Positions 50,780 through 60,662 of a stretch of 64,000 bases of DNA are shown piece after piece. The notes under the pieces were generated by a model. That model did no database searches, had not been told where the DNA came from, and was given only the letters and a program-made list of their open reading frames with translations. The DNA is from Streptomyces sp. NRRL F-5122 (GTDB lineage: Bacteria; Actinomycetota; Actinomycetes; Streptomycetales; Streptomycetaceae): NCBI RefSeq assembly GCF_001507435.1, contig NZ_LMWH01000240.1, positions 1 through 64,000 of the forward strand, written 5' to 3'. How positions within the stretch are numbered: position 1 is the stretch's first letter; each line of letters starts with the position of its first letter. The translations under genes and the position numbers were made by a program.

Positions 50780-51988
50780 ATGACCGCCGACACCCTGCTC
50801 GAGCGCATCACCGACTACGGCAACCGCCCCGACCCCTACCCGCTGTACGCGGAGCTCCGCGAGGCCGGTCCCGTGGTGCGACAGTCGGACGGCAGCTACC
50901 TGATCGGGACCTACCACGAGGTCGCCGCCCTGCTCCACGACCCGCGGATCAGCGCGGACCCCCGCAGCCGTACCGCCCCCTCGCCCGGTCCGTCGCAGGA
51001 CGCGCCGAAGCCGCCGTTCCTGCGGCTCGACGATCCCGAGCACCATCGGCTGCGCACCCTGGCCATGCGGCCCTTCGGCCCGCCGCACACTCCGGGCCGG
51101 ATCGACGCCATGCGCGGCGAGATCACCCGGATCACCGAGGAAGTGCTCGGGAGCCTCGGGACCGGGCGGCAGATCGACGTCGTGGACGATTTCGCCTACC
51201 CGCTGCCCGTCACGGTCATCTGCCGGCTGCTCGGCGTGCCGCGCAAGGACGAACCCCTGTTCCGCGGGTGGACCGACGTGCTGGTCGCCTCCGCCGATGT
51301 CAGGCCGGCGGACGACACCACCACCGAGCGTGACCGTGCAGGCCGGCAGGCGCGGACCGAGATGGGCCAGTACCTCGTGGACCTCGCGGAGCAGCGCCGC
51401 GGCCACCCCACCGACGACATCCTGTCCGAGTTCGTCAACGAGCCGGACCCGGCCCTGCGACTCAGCCGCGAGGAACTCGCGCAGACCGCCGTCCTGCTGC
51501 TCATCGCCGGGCACGAGACCACGGTCAATCTGATCACCAACGGGGTGCTGACCCTGCTGCGCCACCCGGACCAGCTGGACCGGCTGCGTCGCGAACCCGA
51601 GCTGCTGCCGAACGCGATCGAGGAGCTGCTGCGCTACGAGCCCCCGGTCCACATGCGTGAGCGCATCCCGCTCTCGGACGTCGAGGTCGCCGGCACCACC
51701 CTTCCCAAGGGCACATCGGTCGTACTGGCCCTGGCCTCGGGCAGTCGTGACCCCAAGCGGTTCGACCAGCCCGACCGGTTCGACCCCGCCCGCCCGGACA
51801 ACGAGCACTTCGGCTTCGGCAGCGGCGTCCATCTGTGCTACGGCGCTCCACTCGCCCGCCTCGAAGCCCAGGCCGCGCTGGGCGCGCTGCTCCCCTACCT
51901 CGGCACGGCGGCCCTCGTTCAGGACCCGCCTCTCTACCGGCAGAACGCCATGCTCCGCGGCCCCCGCCATCTGCCCGTACGGTTGTAG
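50780..51988 (+). CDS. Cytochrome P450
   Basis: A 402-residue bacterial class I P450. I-helix oxygen-activation motif [11 protein letters not shown], ExxR in [17 protein letters not shown]-like FDPARPDN, and the haem loop [17 protein letters not shown] with ligand Cys353. Length is normal. AAGGAG precedes ATG 50780. With ferredoxin and reductase directly upstream it forms a self-sufficient three-gene unit. No other biosynthetic genes are next to it, so it may be catabolic, detoxifying or modifying a xenobiotic. Substrate unknown. Confidence 0.92.
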   Translation: MTADTLLERITDYGNRPDPYPLYAELREAGPVVRQSDGSYLIGTYHEVAALLHDPRISADPRSRTAPSPGPSQDAPKPPFLRLDDPEHHRLRTLAMRPFGPPHTPGRIDAMRGEITRITEEVLGSLGTGRQIDVVDDFAYPLPVTVICRLLGVPRKDEPLFRGWTDVLVASADVRPADDTTTERDRAGRQARTEMGQYLVDLAEQRRGHPTDDILSEFVNEPDPALRLSREELAQTAVLLLIAGHETTVNLITNGVLTLLRHPDQLDRLRREPELLPNAIEELLRYEPPVHMRERIPLSDVEVAGTTLPKGTSVVLALASGSRDPKRFDQPDRFDPARPDNEHFGFGSGVHLCYGAPLARLEAQAALGALLPYLGTAALVQDPPLYRQNAMLRGPRHLPVRL

Positions 51989-52268
51989 GGCGCGCCGTCG
52001 GCCTCGCGCCGCCCGCACCACAAGTCCGACCTGCACGAACGACGTTTCTCGGCGAGGGCGAGGCAAGGGCGCGTCACCGCACCACCCGGCACGCCCCCTC
52101 GCCGAGGCGCTCGCAGGCCGCCCGACCGCCGTCGGGCGAGGGCAGCGGGCCGGGCATGGAATTGTTCGGCACGCCGGCGCGCTGATGAGTGTGGAGGGTA
52201 TGCGATGCCGGCTCTGTGCGGGCCGAGCAGCCCGAATGACCGAGGCGACACACATTGGAGGGGCCGAC

Positions 52269-52781
52269 ATGGCAGCGCAGACGCAGAGGGCCGTGCTTGC
52301 GGGCGGATGCTTCTGGGGAATGCAGGATCTGATCCGCAAGCTCCCGGGCGTGACGGGGACCCGGGTCGGATACACGGGCGGTGACGTGCCGAACGCGACG
52401 TACCGCAACCACGGGACGCACGCGGAGGCGATCGAGATCCTCTTCGACCCCGAGAAGACCGACTTCCGCACGCTCCTGGAGTTCTTCTTCCAGATCCACG
52501 ACCCCAGCACCAAGAACCGCCAGGGCAACGACATCGGTCTCAGCTACCGCTCGGCGATCTACTACGTGGACGACGAGCAGAAGCGGATCGCCGAGGACAC
52601 CATCGCGGATGTGGACGCCTCCGGACTGTGGCCGGGCAAGGTCGTCACCGAGGTCGAGCCGGTCGGCCCCTTCTGGGAGGCCGAGCCGGAGCACCAGGAC
52701 TACCTGGAGCGCTACCCCGACGGCTACACCTGCCACTTCCCGCGTCCGGGGTGGCGGCTGCCCGCCCGCACGGAGCGCTGA
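52269..52781 (+). CDS. msrA: Peptide methionine sulfoxide reductase MsrA
   Basis: A 170-residue MsrA. The catalytic GGCFWG (Cys14) is near the N-terminus, followed by [45 protein letters not shown] and [12 protein letters not shown], all family-typical. It reduces the S-epimer of methionine sulfoxide in proteins. GGAGGGG precedes ATG 52269. Stands alone, 280 bases after the P450. Confidence 0.95.
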   Translation: MAAQTQRAVLAGGCFWGMQDLIRKLPGVTGTRVGYTGGDVPNATYRNHGTHAEAIEILFDPEKTDFRTLLEFFFQIHDPSTKNRQGNDIGLSYRSAIYYVDDEQKRIAEDTIADVDASGLWPGKVVTEVEPVGPFWEAEPEHQDYLERYPDGYTCHFPRPGWRLPARTER

Positions 52782-52950
52782 GCGCGGGTAGCGGGCCGGG
52801 GCACGGCTTCGGGTGCCGGAGCGCCGGGTGGCGCACGGCGCTCGCGCCGCGGTGCCCGCACGGCCGGGCGACCCGGCCCGGGGTCGGGTCGCGATGCACA
52901 CCTGGGGATCCGCTCCGGCCGAGGCCGGGCTGCGAGGTCCCCGGGCACGG

Positions 52951-53589
52951 CTACTGCGGCCAGGAGCTGTTCAGGATGACCTCGACGAAGTCGATGCGCC
53001 GGAATCCGGGCACGAAGTGGGCCAGCACATCGGCGTTCACCGTGCCGAAGGTCGTGTCGGGCCGGTCCTTGAAACCGTCGGTGAAGGCCTCCAGGATCCG
53101 GCGCTTGAAGTCGGGGCGCGGATGCGCGTCGGTGACGGCTCTCAGGTCCTCGGGATCCAGGTCGTCACGGCCGATCCCGAGCACATCGGTCTCCACGCCA
53201 GCAGTCACCAACGCGATCTCGGGCTCCATGAACTCCGGGACACCGGGCGTGGTGTGCAGCGCGATGGCGGTCCATACTCTGCGGACGTCGTCGGGGCCCA
53301 CCTCGTGGTCGGTGAGGAACCGGCGCGCCTCGTTCGCCCCGTCGATCTCGAAACGCTGATCGGTCGTCCGGTAACGCCGGGTCAGCCCGAGATCGTGGAA
53401 CATCGCCCCTACATAGACCATTTCCGGGTCGGGCTTCAGACCGCGTCGTTGCCCCTGCAACATCCCGAACAGGTACACCCTGCGCGAGTGGTCGAACAGC
53501 AGCGGCGGCTCGGCTTCCCGGACGAACTCCGTGGCGTCGGCTACCAACCGCGTATCGGGGACGTCCACACCGGCGATCTTCTCGCTCAT
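52951..53589 (-). CDS. HD-domain phosphohydrolase
   Basis: A 212-residue HD-domain protein: first His in FDHSRRVYLFG, HD pair in GAMFHDLGLTRRY, and Asp in later helices (DDVRRVWTAIALHTTPG). The family contains cyanamide hydratase-like and general metal-dependent phosphohydrolases. In length and the ALHTTPGVPE segment it resembles the cyanamide hydratase-like group. GAGGAG precedes ATG 53589; a GTG three bases upstream is an alternative. Divergent from the beta-hydroxyacid dehydrogenase gene. Confidence 0.85.
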   Translation of the reverse strand: MSEKIAGVDVPDTRLVADATEFVREAEPPLLFDHSRRVYLFGMLQGQRRGLKPDPEMVYVGAMFHDLGLTRRYRTTDQRFEIDGANEARRFLTDHEVGPDDVRRVWTAIALHTTPGVPEFMEPEIALVTAGVETDVLGIGRDDLDPEDLRAVTDAHPRPDFKRRILEAFTDGFKDRPDTTFGTVNADVLAHFVPGFRRIDFVEVILNSSWPQ

Positions 53590-53933
53590 CACTGATCCAC
53601 TCCTCCACGCAGCCCGTGGACGCCCGTGCGTCTACGGAGCCGTGTGAGGTGCCGTTCAGATTGGCGGTAGGCGCGGCGCCCTCGTCAACAAGGTCTCACC
53701 AGCAGCATTTCACCGTTGCCGACGCCTGTCCTGCCGGCGCCGGTCGCCGTCCGGAGGGCAACAGGACAGACCTGGCCGGTCGGCATAGCGTGGTGGGAGG
53801 TCCACACGGAACCGCCGAGGCGTCCGGGAGGACGGTGTCGACACGTGTGTGTGGCCACCGGCCGTGTCCCCGGGAAACGGCCTGGCCGTGTCCCCGGAAC
53901 TGCCGGGCCGCCTTCCGGGGGTGAGGAGACACC
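53590..53933. other. Divergent promoter interval
   Basis: About 340 bases between the HD gene and the dehydrogenase gene. No coding frame. TTGACG near 53690 on the minus strand could be a -35 for the HD gene, but no convincing -10 follows. Confidence 0.4.
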
Positions 53934-54881
53934 ATGACCCATGTCGCCACTGACCGTCCCCGCATCGGCTGGATCGGTGCAGGCCGCATGGGGTACCGGC
54001 TGGCGTCCAGACTGCTCGACGCCGGCCATGATGTCGCGGTCTACAACCGGACCCGCGCCAAGGCCGAGCCGCTGACCGAGAAGGGCGCGACGGTCGTCGA
54101 CCGGCCGGAGGAACTGGCCGACCGGGACGTCGTCTTCACCATGGTGGCCACGTCTCCCGACCTGGAGTCCGTCACCACCGGCCCCGGGGGCGTACTGACC
54201 GCGGGCAACGCCTCACCCGGTGTGCTGATCGACAGCTCCACCGTGTCCGCCCAGGTCTCCGCCCTCGTACGGGCGGCCGCCGCCAAACACGGCACCGGTT
54301 TCCTGGCCGCACCGGTCAGCGGCAACCCGAAGGTCATCGAGGCGGGCGAGCTGACCGTCGCGGTCTCGGGTCCGCGCGAGGTCTTCGACGCCGTCCAGCC
54401 GCTCCTGAGCCAGCTGGGACGTGCCGTGACCTATGTGGGTGCGGACGAGGTGGCCCGTCTGGTCAAGATCGCGCACAACGTCTTCCTGGGCGTCGTCACC
54501 CAGTCGCTGGCCGAGATCACGGTCCTCGCGGAGAAGGGCGGCGTCACGCGGTCGGCGTTTCTCGAGTTCCTCAACAACTCCGTGATGGGCTCGGTGTTCA
54601 CCAGGTACAAGTCCCCCGCGCTGGTCCACCTGGACTTCACGCCGACCTTCACCAACGTCCTGCTGCGCAAGGACTTCGACCTGGGGCTGGCGGCGGCACG
54701 CGAGCTGGAGGTCCCCATGCCCATCGCCTCGGCCACCGCCCAACTCGTCCAGGCGGCCGTCGGCGCGGGCCTGACGACGGAGGACTTCGCGTCCCTGATC
54801 CTCGAGCAGGCGCGCAACTCCGGAATGACCCTCGAGCCCGAGAACGTGGCAGTGGACGACGGCCTCGGCGGCCGCTCGTGA
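53934..54881 (+). CDS. Beta-hydroxyacid-dehydrogenase-family NAD(P) oxidoreductase
   Basis: A 315-residue member of the 3-hydroxyisobutyrate/tartronate semialdehyde reductase family. Rossmann IGWIGAGRMGYRLASRLL, DSSTVSAQ, AAPVSGNPKVIEAGELT (substrate loop), and the catalytic Lys in RLVKIAHNVFLG. The substrate is a small beta-hydroxyacid or an imine, as in related imine reductases. GAGGAG precedes ATG 53934. Located 70 bases upstream of an SDR gene with which it may be co-transcribed. Confidence 0.85.
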   Translation: MTHVATDRPRIGWIGAGRMGYRLASRLLDAGHDVAVYNRTRAKAEPLTEKGATVVDRPEELADRDVVFTMVATSPDLESVTTGPGGVLTAGNASPGVLIDSSTVSAQVSALVRAAAAKHGTGFLAAPVSGNPKVIEAGELTVAVSGPREVFDAVQPLLSQLGRAVTYVGADEVARLVKIAHNVFLGVVTQSLAEITVLAEKGGVTRSAFLEFLNNSVMGSVFTRYKSPALVHLDFTPTFTNVLLRKDFDLGLAAARELEVPMPIASATAQLVQAAVGAGLTTEDFASLILEQARNSGMTLEPENVAVDDGLGGRS

Positions 54882-54951
54882 GCACTCGACCCGAGCCCGC
54901 ATCCACCGCGCTGTCCGCGCCCGATGCGACCGGCCGTCCGGGGGGAGACCG

Positions 54952-55719
54952 ATGAGCGGACGGCTCGCCGGCCGAAAGGCCCTGGTCACCGGTGGCTCAC
55001 GGGGGATCGGCGCGGCGACCGCACGCAGACTGGCCGCCGACGGAGCCGATGTAGTGATCGGCTTCCGGAGCAGCGGCGACGCGGCCGAAGCGCTCGCCGC
55101 CGAGATCTCCGCCACCGGCCGGCGCGCAGCCGCAATCAAGGCGGACGTCGGCGATCCGGATCAGATCCGGCGCATGACGGATCGGGCCGCCGACGCTCTC
55201 GGGGGGCTCGACATCCTGGTCAGCAACGCGGGGATCGAGCACTTCGGCAGCCTGGACGCCGTCACCCCGGCCGAGTTCGACGAGGTCTTCGCCGTCAACA
55301 CCCGAGCCCAGTTCTTCGCCGTGCAGAACGCGGTGCGGCACATGGACGACGGCGGCAGGATCGTCCTCACGTCATCGGGCAGCGCCCACAGGGCGGTCTT
55401 CCACCACGCCCTTTATGCGGCGAGCAAGGCCGCCGTCGAGTCCATCGCGCTCAACCTCAGCCCCGAGCTCGGCAGGCGCGGCATCACCGTCAACGCCGTC
55501 GCCCCCGGCGGAACGGTCACGGACATGTCCGCCCACGCCGGTGCGCACTACGTCCACCCCGACCTCGACACGGACTTCAACACCCTGATCCGTACGACCA
55601 GTTCGCTGGGGAGGATGGCCCAGCCCGATGAGATCGCCGCCGTTGTCGCATTCCTGGTGTCGGACGACGCCTCGTTCATCACCGGCCGGACGATCCAGGT
55701 CGACGGCGGCTGGTTCTGA
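54952..55719 (+). CDS. SDR-family oxidoreductase (FabG-like)
   Basis: A 255-residue classical SDR: TGGSRGIGAATA, NADP-type residue pattern (GFRSSGD), SNAGI, TSSGSAH with catalytic Ser, YAASK catalytic Tyr/Lys, and a DGGWF C-terminus. Substrate cannot be read. It follows the dehydrogenase-like gene in the same orientation, and both are small-molecule reductases, so they could act together on an imported or endogenous alcohol or keto acid. It faces a VOC-family gene convergently at only 5 bases. Confidence 0.88.
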   Translation: MSGRLAGRKALVTGGSRGIGAATARRLAADGADVVIGFRSSGDAAEALAAEISATGRRAAAIKADVGDPDQIRRMTDRAADALGGLDILVSNAGIEHFGSLDAVTPAEFDEVFAVNTRAQFFAVQNAVRHMDDGGRIVLTSSGSAHRAVFHHALYAASKAAVESIALNLSPELGRRGITVNAVAPGGTVTDMSAHAGAHYVHPDLDTDFNTLIRTTSSLGRMAQPDEIAAVVAFLVSDDASFITGRTIQVDGGWF

Positions 55720-55724
55720 CGACG

Positions 55725-56171
55725 TCATTCCTCCATGTCCGCCGCCTCGACGGCCGTGAGCGTCACGGTGCCGTCGGCCGCGACCGACCAGCCGGGGTTG
55801 TGGCACACCTCCCAGCGGTGGCCGTCCGGATCGGCGAAGTAGCCGTGGTAGCCGCCGAAGGCCGCGCGCTGCGGCTCCTTGAGGACGGTTGCCCCTGCCG
55901 CACGGGCCCTGGCCATGACCGTGTCCACCGCGGCAGGCGTATCGAGGTTCTGGGCGAGGGTGAACGAGGTTCCGGCCGTCGCCACATGCCCGGTGTCGGC
56001 ACCGAGGTCCGCCAGGGGAAACAGCGCCAGGGCCAGCCCCTTGCCGATCTGGTAGAAGACGATCCCGTCCAGATCGAGCAGCGGCGTCCAGCCGAGGCCC
56101 TGGCTGTAGAACCGACGGCTCACCTGAACGTCCTGAACGCCCAAGGTCACCAGGTTCACCTGCTGGTTCAT
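55725..56171 (-). CDS. VOC-family (glyoxalase/bleomycin-resistance-like) protein
   Basis: A 148-residue VOC protein: NLVTLGVQDVQVSRRFY opening, GWTPLLDLDG, a second half FADPDGHRWEVCHNP ending with Glu metal ligand. Paired beta-alpha-beta-beta-beta modules would bind a metal or ligand. No sign of a specific resistance role. ATG 56171 has GGGGG upstream; the frame would stay open to 56204. Convergent with the SDR gene. Confidence 0.85.
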   Translation of the reverse strand: MNQQVNLVTLGVQDVQVSRRFYSQGLGWTPLLDLDGIVFYQIGKGLALALFPLADLGADTGHVATAGTSFTLAQNLDTPAAVDTVMARARAAGATVLKEPQRAAFGGYHGYFADPDGHRWEVCHNPGWSVAADGTVTLTAVEAADMEE

Positions 56172-56692
56172 CAAACACCCCCATGCGCCGTAGGAGATCA
56201 CCACTCACACGCAACGTTACCGGCGTGACAACGCGAACGGCGGCTGGGCAGGGAACAGCGCACAGATACTTCGGCAGACGCGTGAGTGAAGAGAGGTCGA
56301 CGGCGCCAACCCGTCTTTCCGGGCCGTGCGGTTGACGATCCATCACCGGGGCAACGGGAGTTGCCCACGGTTCACGGATCCGGGCCCTGGTTGCGTCACT
56401 GCCCCCCGGACTCCCCCTGGGCCGGACGGGACAGGAGCGGGGCTTTTTACCGATCTCTCACCATTTCGGACACAGTGACTTACCTCGCGGAGTGACCGTC
56501 GGCTCTGTCGCAGGTCGCCGCACAACAATCCGCAGCGGATCAGGATCGACACCGGACCACGGCCATCGATTCCGTGATGCGAAAACCGGCTCGTCCCCGA
56601 CCGCCGATCCCGCATCTCTTCCACCGGCTGGGCCCCTCGGCCGTACGACATGCCTCCCCCGCGCACGCAGTGACCCCATGCAGGAAGCGTCA
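56172..56692. other. Gene-free divergent region
   Basis: About 520 bases between the VOC gene and the second SpoIIE-type gene. No coding signal. A direct repeat AGTGAC separated by 11 bases lies at about 56474-56496. Two promoters must lie here. Confidence 0.45.
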
Positions 56693-57868
56693 ATGAGATA
56701 CATCCCCAGAACCATCGGCTCGATCGGCCTTGCAGGCGCGGTGTCACCACAGGGGGACGGGCGACCACGTCTGGTTCAGCCGTCGGCGACTCTCTCGCTC
56801 CTGATGATCGTGGCGACGAGTCTGGGCGCCTTCTTCGCCCCTGTGGCGATAGCCGGCCACTGGTCGCCTCTGCTCGTCGCCGCACCCATCCTCGCCGCAG
56901 CGTTCGTGGGCTCCCGGTTCACCGCCTGCGTCGTCGTGGTCGCCGGCGGGGCCACAGTGGTCATCGACCACCACGACGGACTACTGCGCTCGCCGATCCT
57001 CCCCCTGCACTTCGGCGCTCTGCTCGCCATCTCCGCCGTTGCCATGACCGCCCGCGCTCTCCACGACCGCAGTGTGCGGGACCTGAACCAGATAAGGACG
57101 GTGTCGGAGGCGGTCCAGACGGTACTGCTGCGGCCGATCCCGAGGCACATGGGCTGTCTGAGGGCAGCCGCCGTGTACCGGGCGGCCGCCGAACACGCCC
57201 GTGTCGGTGGGGATCTCTACGCCGCAGCCCGAACCGGCCGTGCCACCCGCCTCCTCATCGGTGACGTTCGCGGCAAGGGACTTCCGGCCATTCATGACGC
57301 CTCCGCCCTCATCAGCGCCTTCCACGACGCCGATCACCTTCACGACACCTTGGCCGAGCTGGCCGCTTCGCTGGAACGCAGCGTACGCAGACATCTGACC
57401 CAACTCACCGAGTGCGGCTCCGAGTTCAGCGAGTGCTTCATCACCGCCCTCCTTGCGGAAATACCCGACGACGGCGGACTCGTCGACATCGTGAACTGCG
57501 GCCATCCACCGCCGTTGCTGAGGCATCACGGCCATGTGAACGTCCTGGAGTCGGACCATCCCGCGCCGCCGTTCGGGCTGGCCGGCGACGAGGCCGGGGC
57601 CTTCCATCCCGACACCTTCGCGTTCGGCGCCGGAGACACCCTGTTGTTCTACACGGACGGCATCATCGAGGCCCGGGACACCGCCGGCGATTTCTACCCC
57701 CTTGCCGAACGGGCCTCGGGCTGGCCGTGGGGAGAGCCGGAAGCCATCCTGCAGCGCATCAGTGACGACCTCGACGCCTACACCGGTCGACCGCTGGAGG
57801 ACGACCTCGCCATGATGGCCGTGCAGTACTGCGCCCGCTCAAGCGGAGAGTTCCCCCGACCCCGTTGA
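56693..57868 (+). CDS. Membrane-anchored SpoIIE-type PP2C phosphatase
   Basis: A 391-residue protein with three or four N-terminal hydrophobic segments (LLMIVATSLGAFFAPVAIAG; AAPILAAAFVG; VVVVAGGATVVI; FGALLAISAVAMTA) and a C-terminal PP2C domain (from about 135): ARVGGDLYAAA, LLIGDVRGKG, LFYTDGIIEAR and the DDLAMMAV metal motif. It would sense membrane state or signals and dephosphorylate an anti-sigma antagonist such as a STAS protein. ATG 56693 is preferred because AGGAAG lies five bases upstream; ATG 56678 is in frame too. No kinase domain is fused, unlike the large regulator at 594. Confidence 0.88.
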   Translation: MRYIPRTIGSIGLAGAVSPQGDGRPRLVQPSATLSLLMIVATSLGAFFAPVAIAGHWSPLLVAAPILAAAFVGSRFTACVVVVAGGATVVIDHHDGLLRSPILPLHFGALLAISAVAMTARALHDRSVRDLNQIRTVSEAVQTVLLRPIPRHMGCLRAAAVYRAAAEHARVGGDLYAAARTGRATRLLIGDVRGKGLPAIHDASALISAFHDADHLHDTLAELAASLERSVRRHLTQLTECGSEFSECFITALLAEIPDDGGLVDIVNCGHPPPLLRHHGHVNVLESDHPAPPFGLAGDEAGAFHPDTFAFGAGDTLLFYTDGIIEARDTAGDFYPLAERASGWPWGEPEAILQRISDDLDAYTGRPLEDDLAMMAVQYCARSSGEFPRPR

Positions 57869-58017
57869 CGACGCGAGGACACCGGGTCTCAGGACCACCG
57901 TTCACCCGCTTGCCCCAACAGCGGTGCGTGGGGCCTACGCCGGCCCGGGGCCGTGCCGGTGGTCCTGCGGAACGGTCGCGCGTCGGGCGGCGAAACCGCC
58001 TCGCCGGGCGTCGCTGC

Positions 58018-60231
58018 TCAGGCGAACTCCCGGCGCAACACATCGCTCAGGGTGTTCGTGGCATCGACGATGCTGTCCGTGATGGGAAGGAGGCGACTGC
58101 CGTCCGGCAGCGACCGGTCGCGCAGCGAGGCCTCCAGACGCCGCAGGGGCGGAAGGCCGCTCGGGGCCTTCAGGGTCACAAGGGCCTCCGCCAGCTTGTC
58201 CAAGGTGTCGCCCAGAGCGGCGGCCAAGGCCTCCAGTTGAGCGCTGGCGGCACAGCCGCGCCACTCTTCGTCCCGGTCCGCCGCGCCTGTGGCCGCCGCT
58301 CGCCGGGAAGCGGCCTGCTGGAGGACAAGCAGATGCAGGGAGAGCTCCGCGTGTGCCAGACGCATGACGACGGCGACCAGGGTCCGGGCGACGGCCGGGG
58401 TCAGCGGCGGGTGGATCGGCTCGGCGGCCAGTCGGGCCGTGGACGCGTCGGCATCGGTGCGAGCACGGCGGGCGGCGCTCTGCAGGGCGCGCAGCCGGAC
58501 CTGGTCGGTCGTCCCGGGCCGGCCCAGCCGGCTCAGCAGATAGGTGAGGTACGCGCTCTGCGAGGTGAGCAGCCGTGCGAACTTCTGCTGGGCCGTGAGG
58601 CCCTCCCAGGTGGGCCATGCCCAGTAGGCGATGATCGCGAGCGCCGCTCCGATAGCCGTGTTGGCCAGGCGGGCCGTGGCCGTGGATTCGGCCGACAGCC
58701 CGAGGATGTCCAGGACGATCACGATGAACACGGTGAGCGAGACGCTGAAGAGCAGATAGTTCACGGAGAACAGCGCGTAGGCCGCGGCGACGGCGACGGT
58801 CGCCCCGACGATCAGGCCGGCGTCCTGCGGACGGGCCAGCATGGCGGCCGCCGCACCGAGGCCTGCCCCGGCGGCCGTGCCCAGCGCCCTGTGCACGCTG
58901 CGGGACAGCGTCGAGGCGAAGTCCGGTTTGAGCACCAGGAAGATCGTCAGCACCACCCAACGGCCCTGGAACAGGCCGGTCATGTGCACCATCAGCTCGG
59001 CCAGCCCGGCGACGACGGCCAGCCGCACCGCATGGCGCCCGGTCTCCCCCGCCGGGGTCAGATTGGCCCTGAGCGTCAGGGCCGTCCATTCCACCCCCGG
59101 CCCGGGGACCGGCCGCTCCGGCGCCTCGTCAGGACCGGCATGTCCGGTGCCGCTGCCGGTCGTTCGCATACGGCCCACGATGGCGTCGACGGCACGCAGT
59201 TGTCCGAGGAGCGCCTCGGCGACCCAGTGCCAGCCGCTCGTCCGGGCCGCGGCCGCCTGCCCGGCCAGGGCCGCGTTCAACTCCCTCAGCCGGGTGGCGG
59301 GAACGGCCGACCTGGTGCTCATCACCTCGGCGGCGACGTCCAGGACCTCGGAGGTCCGTACAGCGAAGGTCCGGACGGCCCCCGAGGGATCAGCGGCCGT
59401 GTGCGCGCCCAGGGCCGCGAGCGAGGCGCGGATGCGTTCGGCCTGCTCCAGGAGGTTCAGACAGATCGCGCGAGTTGTGTCCGAAAGGAGCGGGTTGGGA
59501 TCGGCGACGACGGCTGTGGCGCTGAAGTCGGCCGGCGGTGGCGGTTCGGTGCTGCCCGCGGCCAGGCCCGACGCGTAGGCGGACAGGCTGCGGTAGGACT
59601 CGGCCAGGGCAGCCCGCTCGGCGGCGCCGCGTTGCACCGTCCACGAGGCGGTGACCAGCACACCCTGGAACAGGCCCCCCGCCAGCACCAGACCGGCCCG
59701 CAGCGCCGCCTGCGACGGGCTCTGCGGGATTCCGACCGCGATCAGCAGCGCCACCGCCCACTGGAGGATGGCGACGCTCAGCCACAGGCCGAGGCAGACC
59801 GACAGCCCGGTCGCGTACCCCCACAGAGCCACCACGGGCACCAGCAGCCAGGGGGCCGAGCCGGCCAGTACACCGCCGACGAAGGTGGACACCGCCATGC
59901 CTGTGCTGGCCGCCACCACGGCCGCGACCCGTGTCCGGGCCCTGCCTTCGAACGACGCGAACCCGGCGGGCAGCGCGCCCAGCGCGGCGAACGCCCCGTC
60001 GTCCAGGTGGTGGGTCATCGCCCCGACGACGAGCGGGACCGCCACGCCGAGCGCCACGCGAAGCGCCCTGCCGAGGGACAACTCGTGCCAGTTGAACGGC
60101 CCCAGCCGCAGCATCCCCCGCCACTGGCGCCGCTCCCAGCGGGCCCGGGAGGCACGAAAGTCGCCGCCATGGGCTTCTCCGCGCATCTCGCCCTCAGCAG
60201 GCAAGGGCCGGGAGGGCCGTCCCCGCGGCAT
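58018..60231 (-). CDS. FUSC/aromatic-acid-exporter-family membrane protein
   Basis: A 737-residue membrane protein with two blocks of about five to six hydrophobic segments (around 45-200 and 400-545) separated by a cytoplasmic loop of about 200 residues and followed by a cytoplasmic helical C-terminus. This is the layout of the fusaric acid resistance/AaeB family exporters. The family exports aromatic acids in Proteobacteria, but actinobacterial members are uncharacterised. Two ATGs are possible (60231, or 60186, where GAGGGC precedes). The second would drop 15 residues. Substrate unknown. Confidence 0.82.
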   Translation of the reverse strand: MPRGRPSRPLPAEGEMRGEAHGGDFRASRARWERRQWRGMLRLGPFNWHELSLGRALRVALGVAVPLVVGAMTHHLDDGAFAALGALPAGFASFEGRARTRVAAVVAASTGMAVSTFVGGVLAGSAPWLLVPVVALWGYATGLSVCLGLWLSVAILQWAVALLIAVGIPQSPSQAALRAGLVLAGGLFQGVLVTASWTVQRGAAERAALAESYRSLSAYASGLAAGSTEPPPPADFSATAVVADPNPLLSDTTRAICLNLLEQAERIRASLAALGAHTAADPSGAVRTFAVRTSEVLDVAAEVMSTRSAVPATRLRELNAALAGQAAAARTSGWHWVAEALLGQLRAVDAIVGRMRTTGSGTGHAGPDEAPERPVPGPGVEWTALTLRANLTPAGETGRHAVRLAVVAGLAELMVHMTGLFQGRWVVLTIFLVLKPDFASTLSRSVHRALGTAAGAGLGAAAAMLARPQDAGLIVGATVAVAAAYALFSVNYLLFSVSLTVFIVIVLDILGLSAESTATARLANTAIGAALAIIAYWAWPTWEGLTAQQKFARLLTSQSAYLTYLLSRLGRPGTTDQVRLRALQSAARRARTDADASTARLAAEPIHPPLTPAVARTLVAVVMRLAHAELSLHLLVLQQAASRRAAATGAADRDEEWRGCAASAQLEALAAALGDTLDKLAEALVTLKAPSGLPPLRRLEASLRDRSLPDGSRLLPITDSIVDATNTLSDVLRREFA

Positions 60232-60662
60232 GCCGCCCCGTCAGCCACCGCGCACCGTTGAGGGGATCCATCATCGCCCGTCCTTTCGGGCCGCCGACCG
60301 GCCGTCCGCGATGCGGTGGCCGGGTCCGCCGGCACCGTGGCCCGCAGGGCCCCGGCACCGCAGTGCTCCACCGGCTCACGTTTCCTCAGCGTCCCATGCG
60401 TGCACCGCAAGTCAAACCACATCGGCAGCGGGCACCGCGTGTCCTCGGTCCGGTCCGGGCGCGCCGTTGCGAGGACAAGACCGCCGCCCGCCGAACGGAC
60501 GCGGCCGAGCATCCGGGCCCCTCCCGCGGTTCACCCGTTCACCGCGGCGACGGCGGCCTCCAGGAATCCAGTCCAGGTGGTCGGACCGGGCCAGGTCGCA
60601 GTCCTGGGAGCAGACGGCGATACGGGGTTCGTCGTACAGGTGCACCGCGCGGGCCGAGCGCG
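60232..60662. other. Gene-free stretch upstream of the nitronate monooxygenase remnant
   Basis: About 430 bases. Neither strand carries a convincing gene. A minus-strand frame from about 60645 opens MHLYDEPRIAVCSQDCDLA, which looks protein-like for thirty residues then degenerates; it may be a remnant of an unrecognised gene. Probably the site where the nitronate monooxygenase lost its N-terminus. Confidence 0.45.

Noticed and set aside
49199..52534. 1111-codon minus-strand frame across ferredoxin, reductase and P450 genes
   Set aside because: Covers three clear plus-strand genes with motifs; composition is low-complexity with no signatures.
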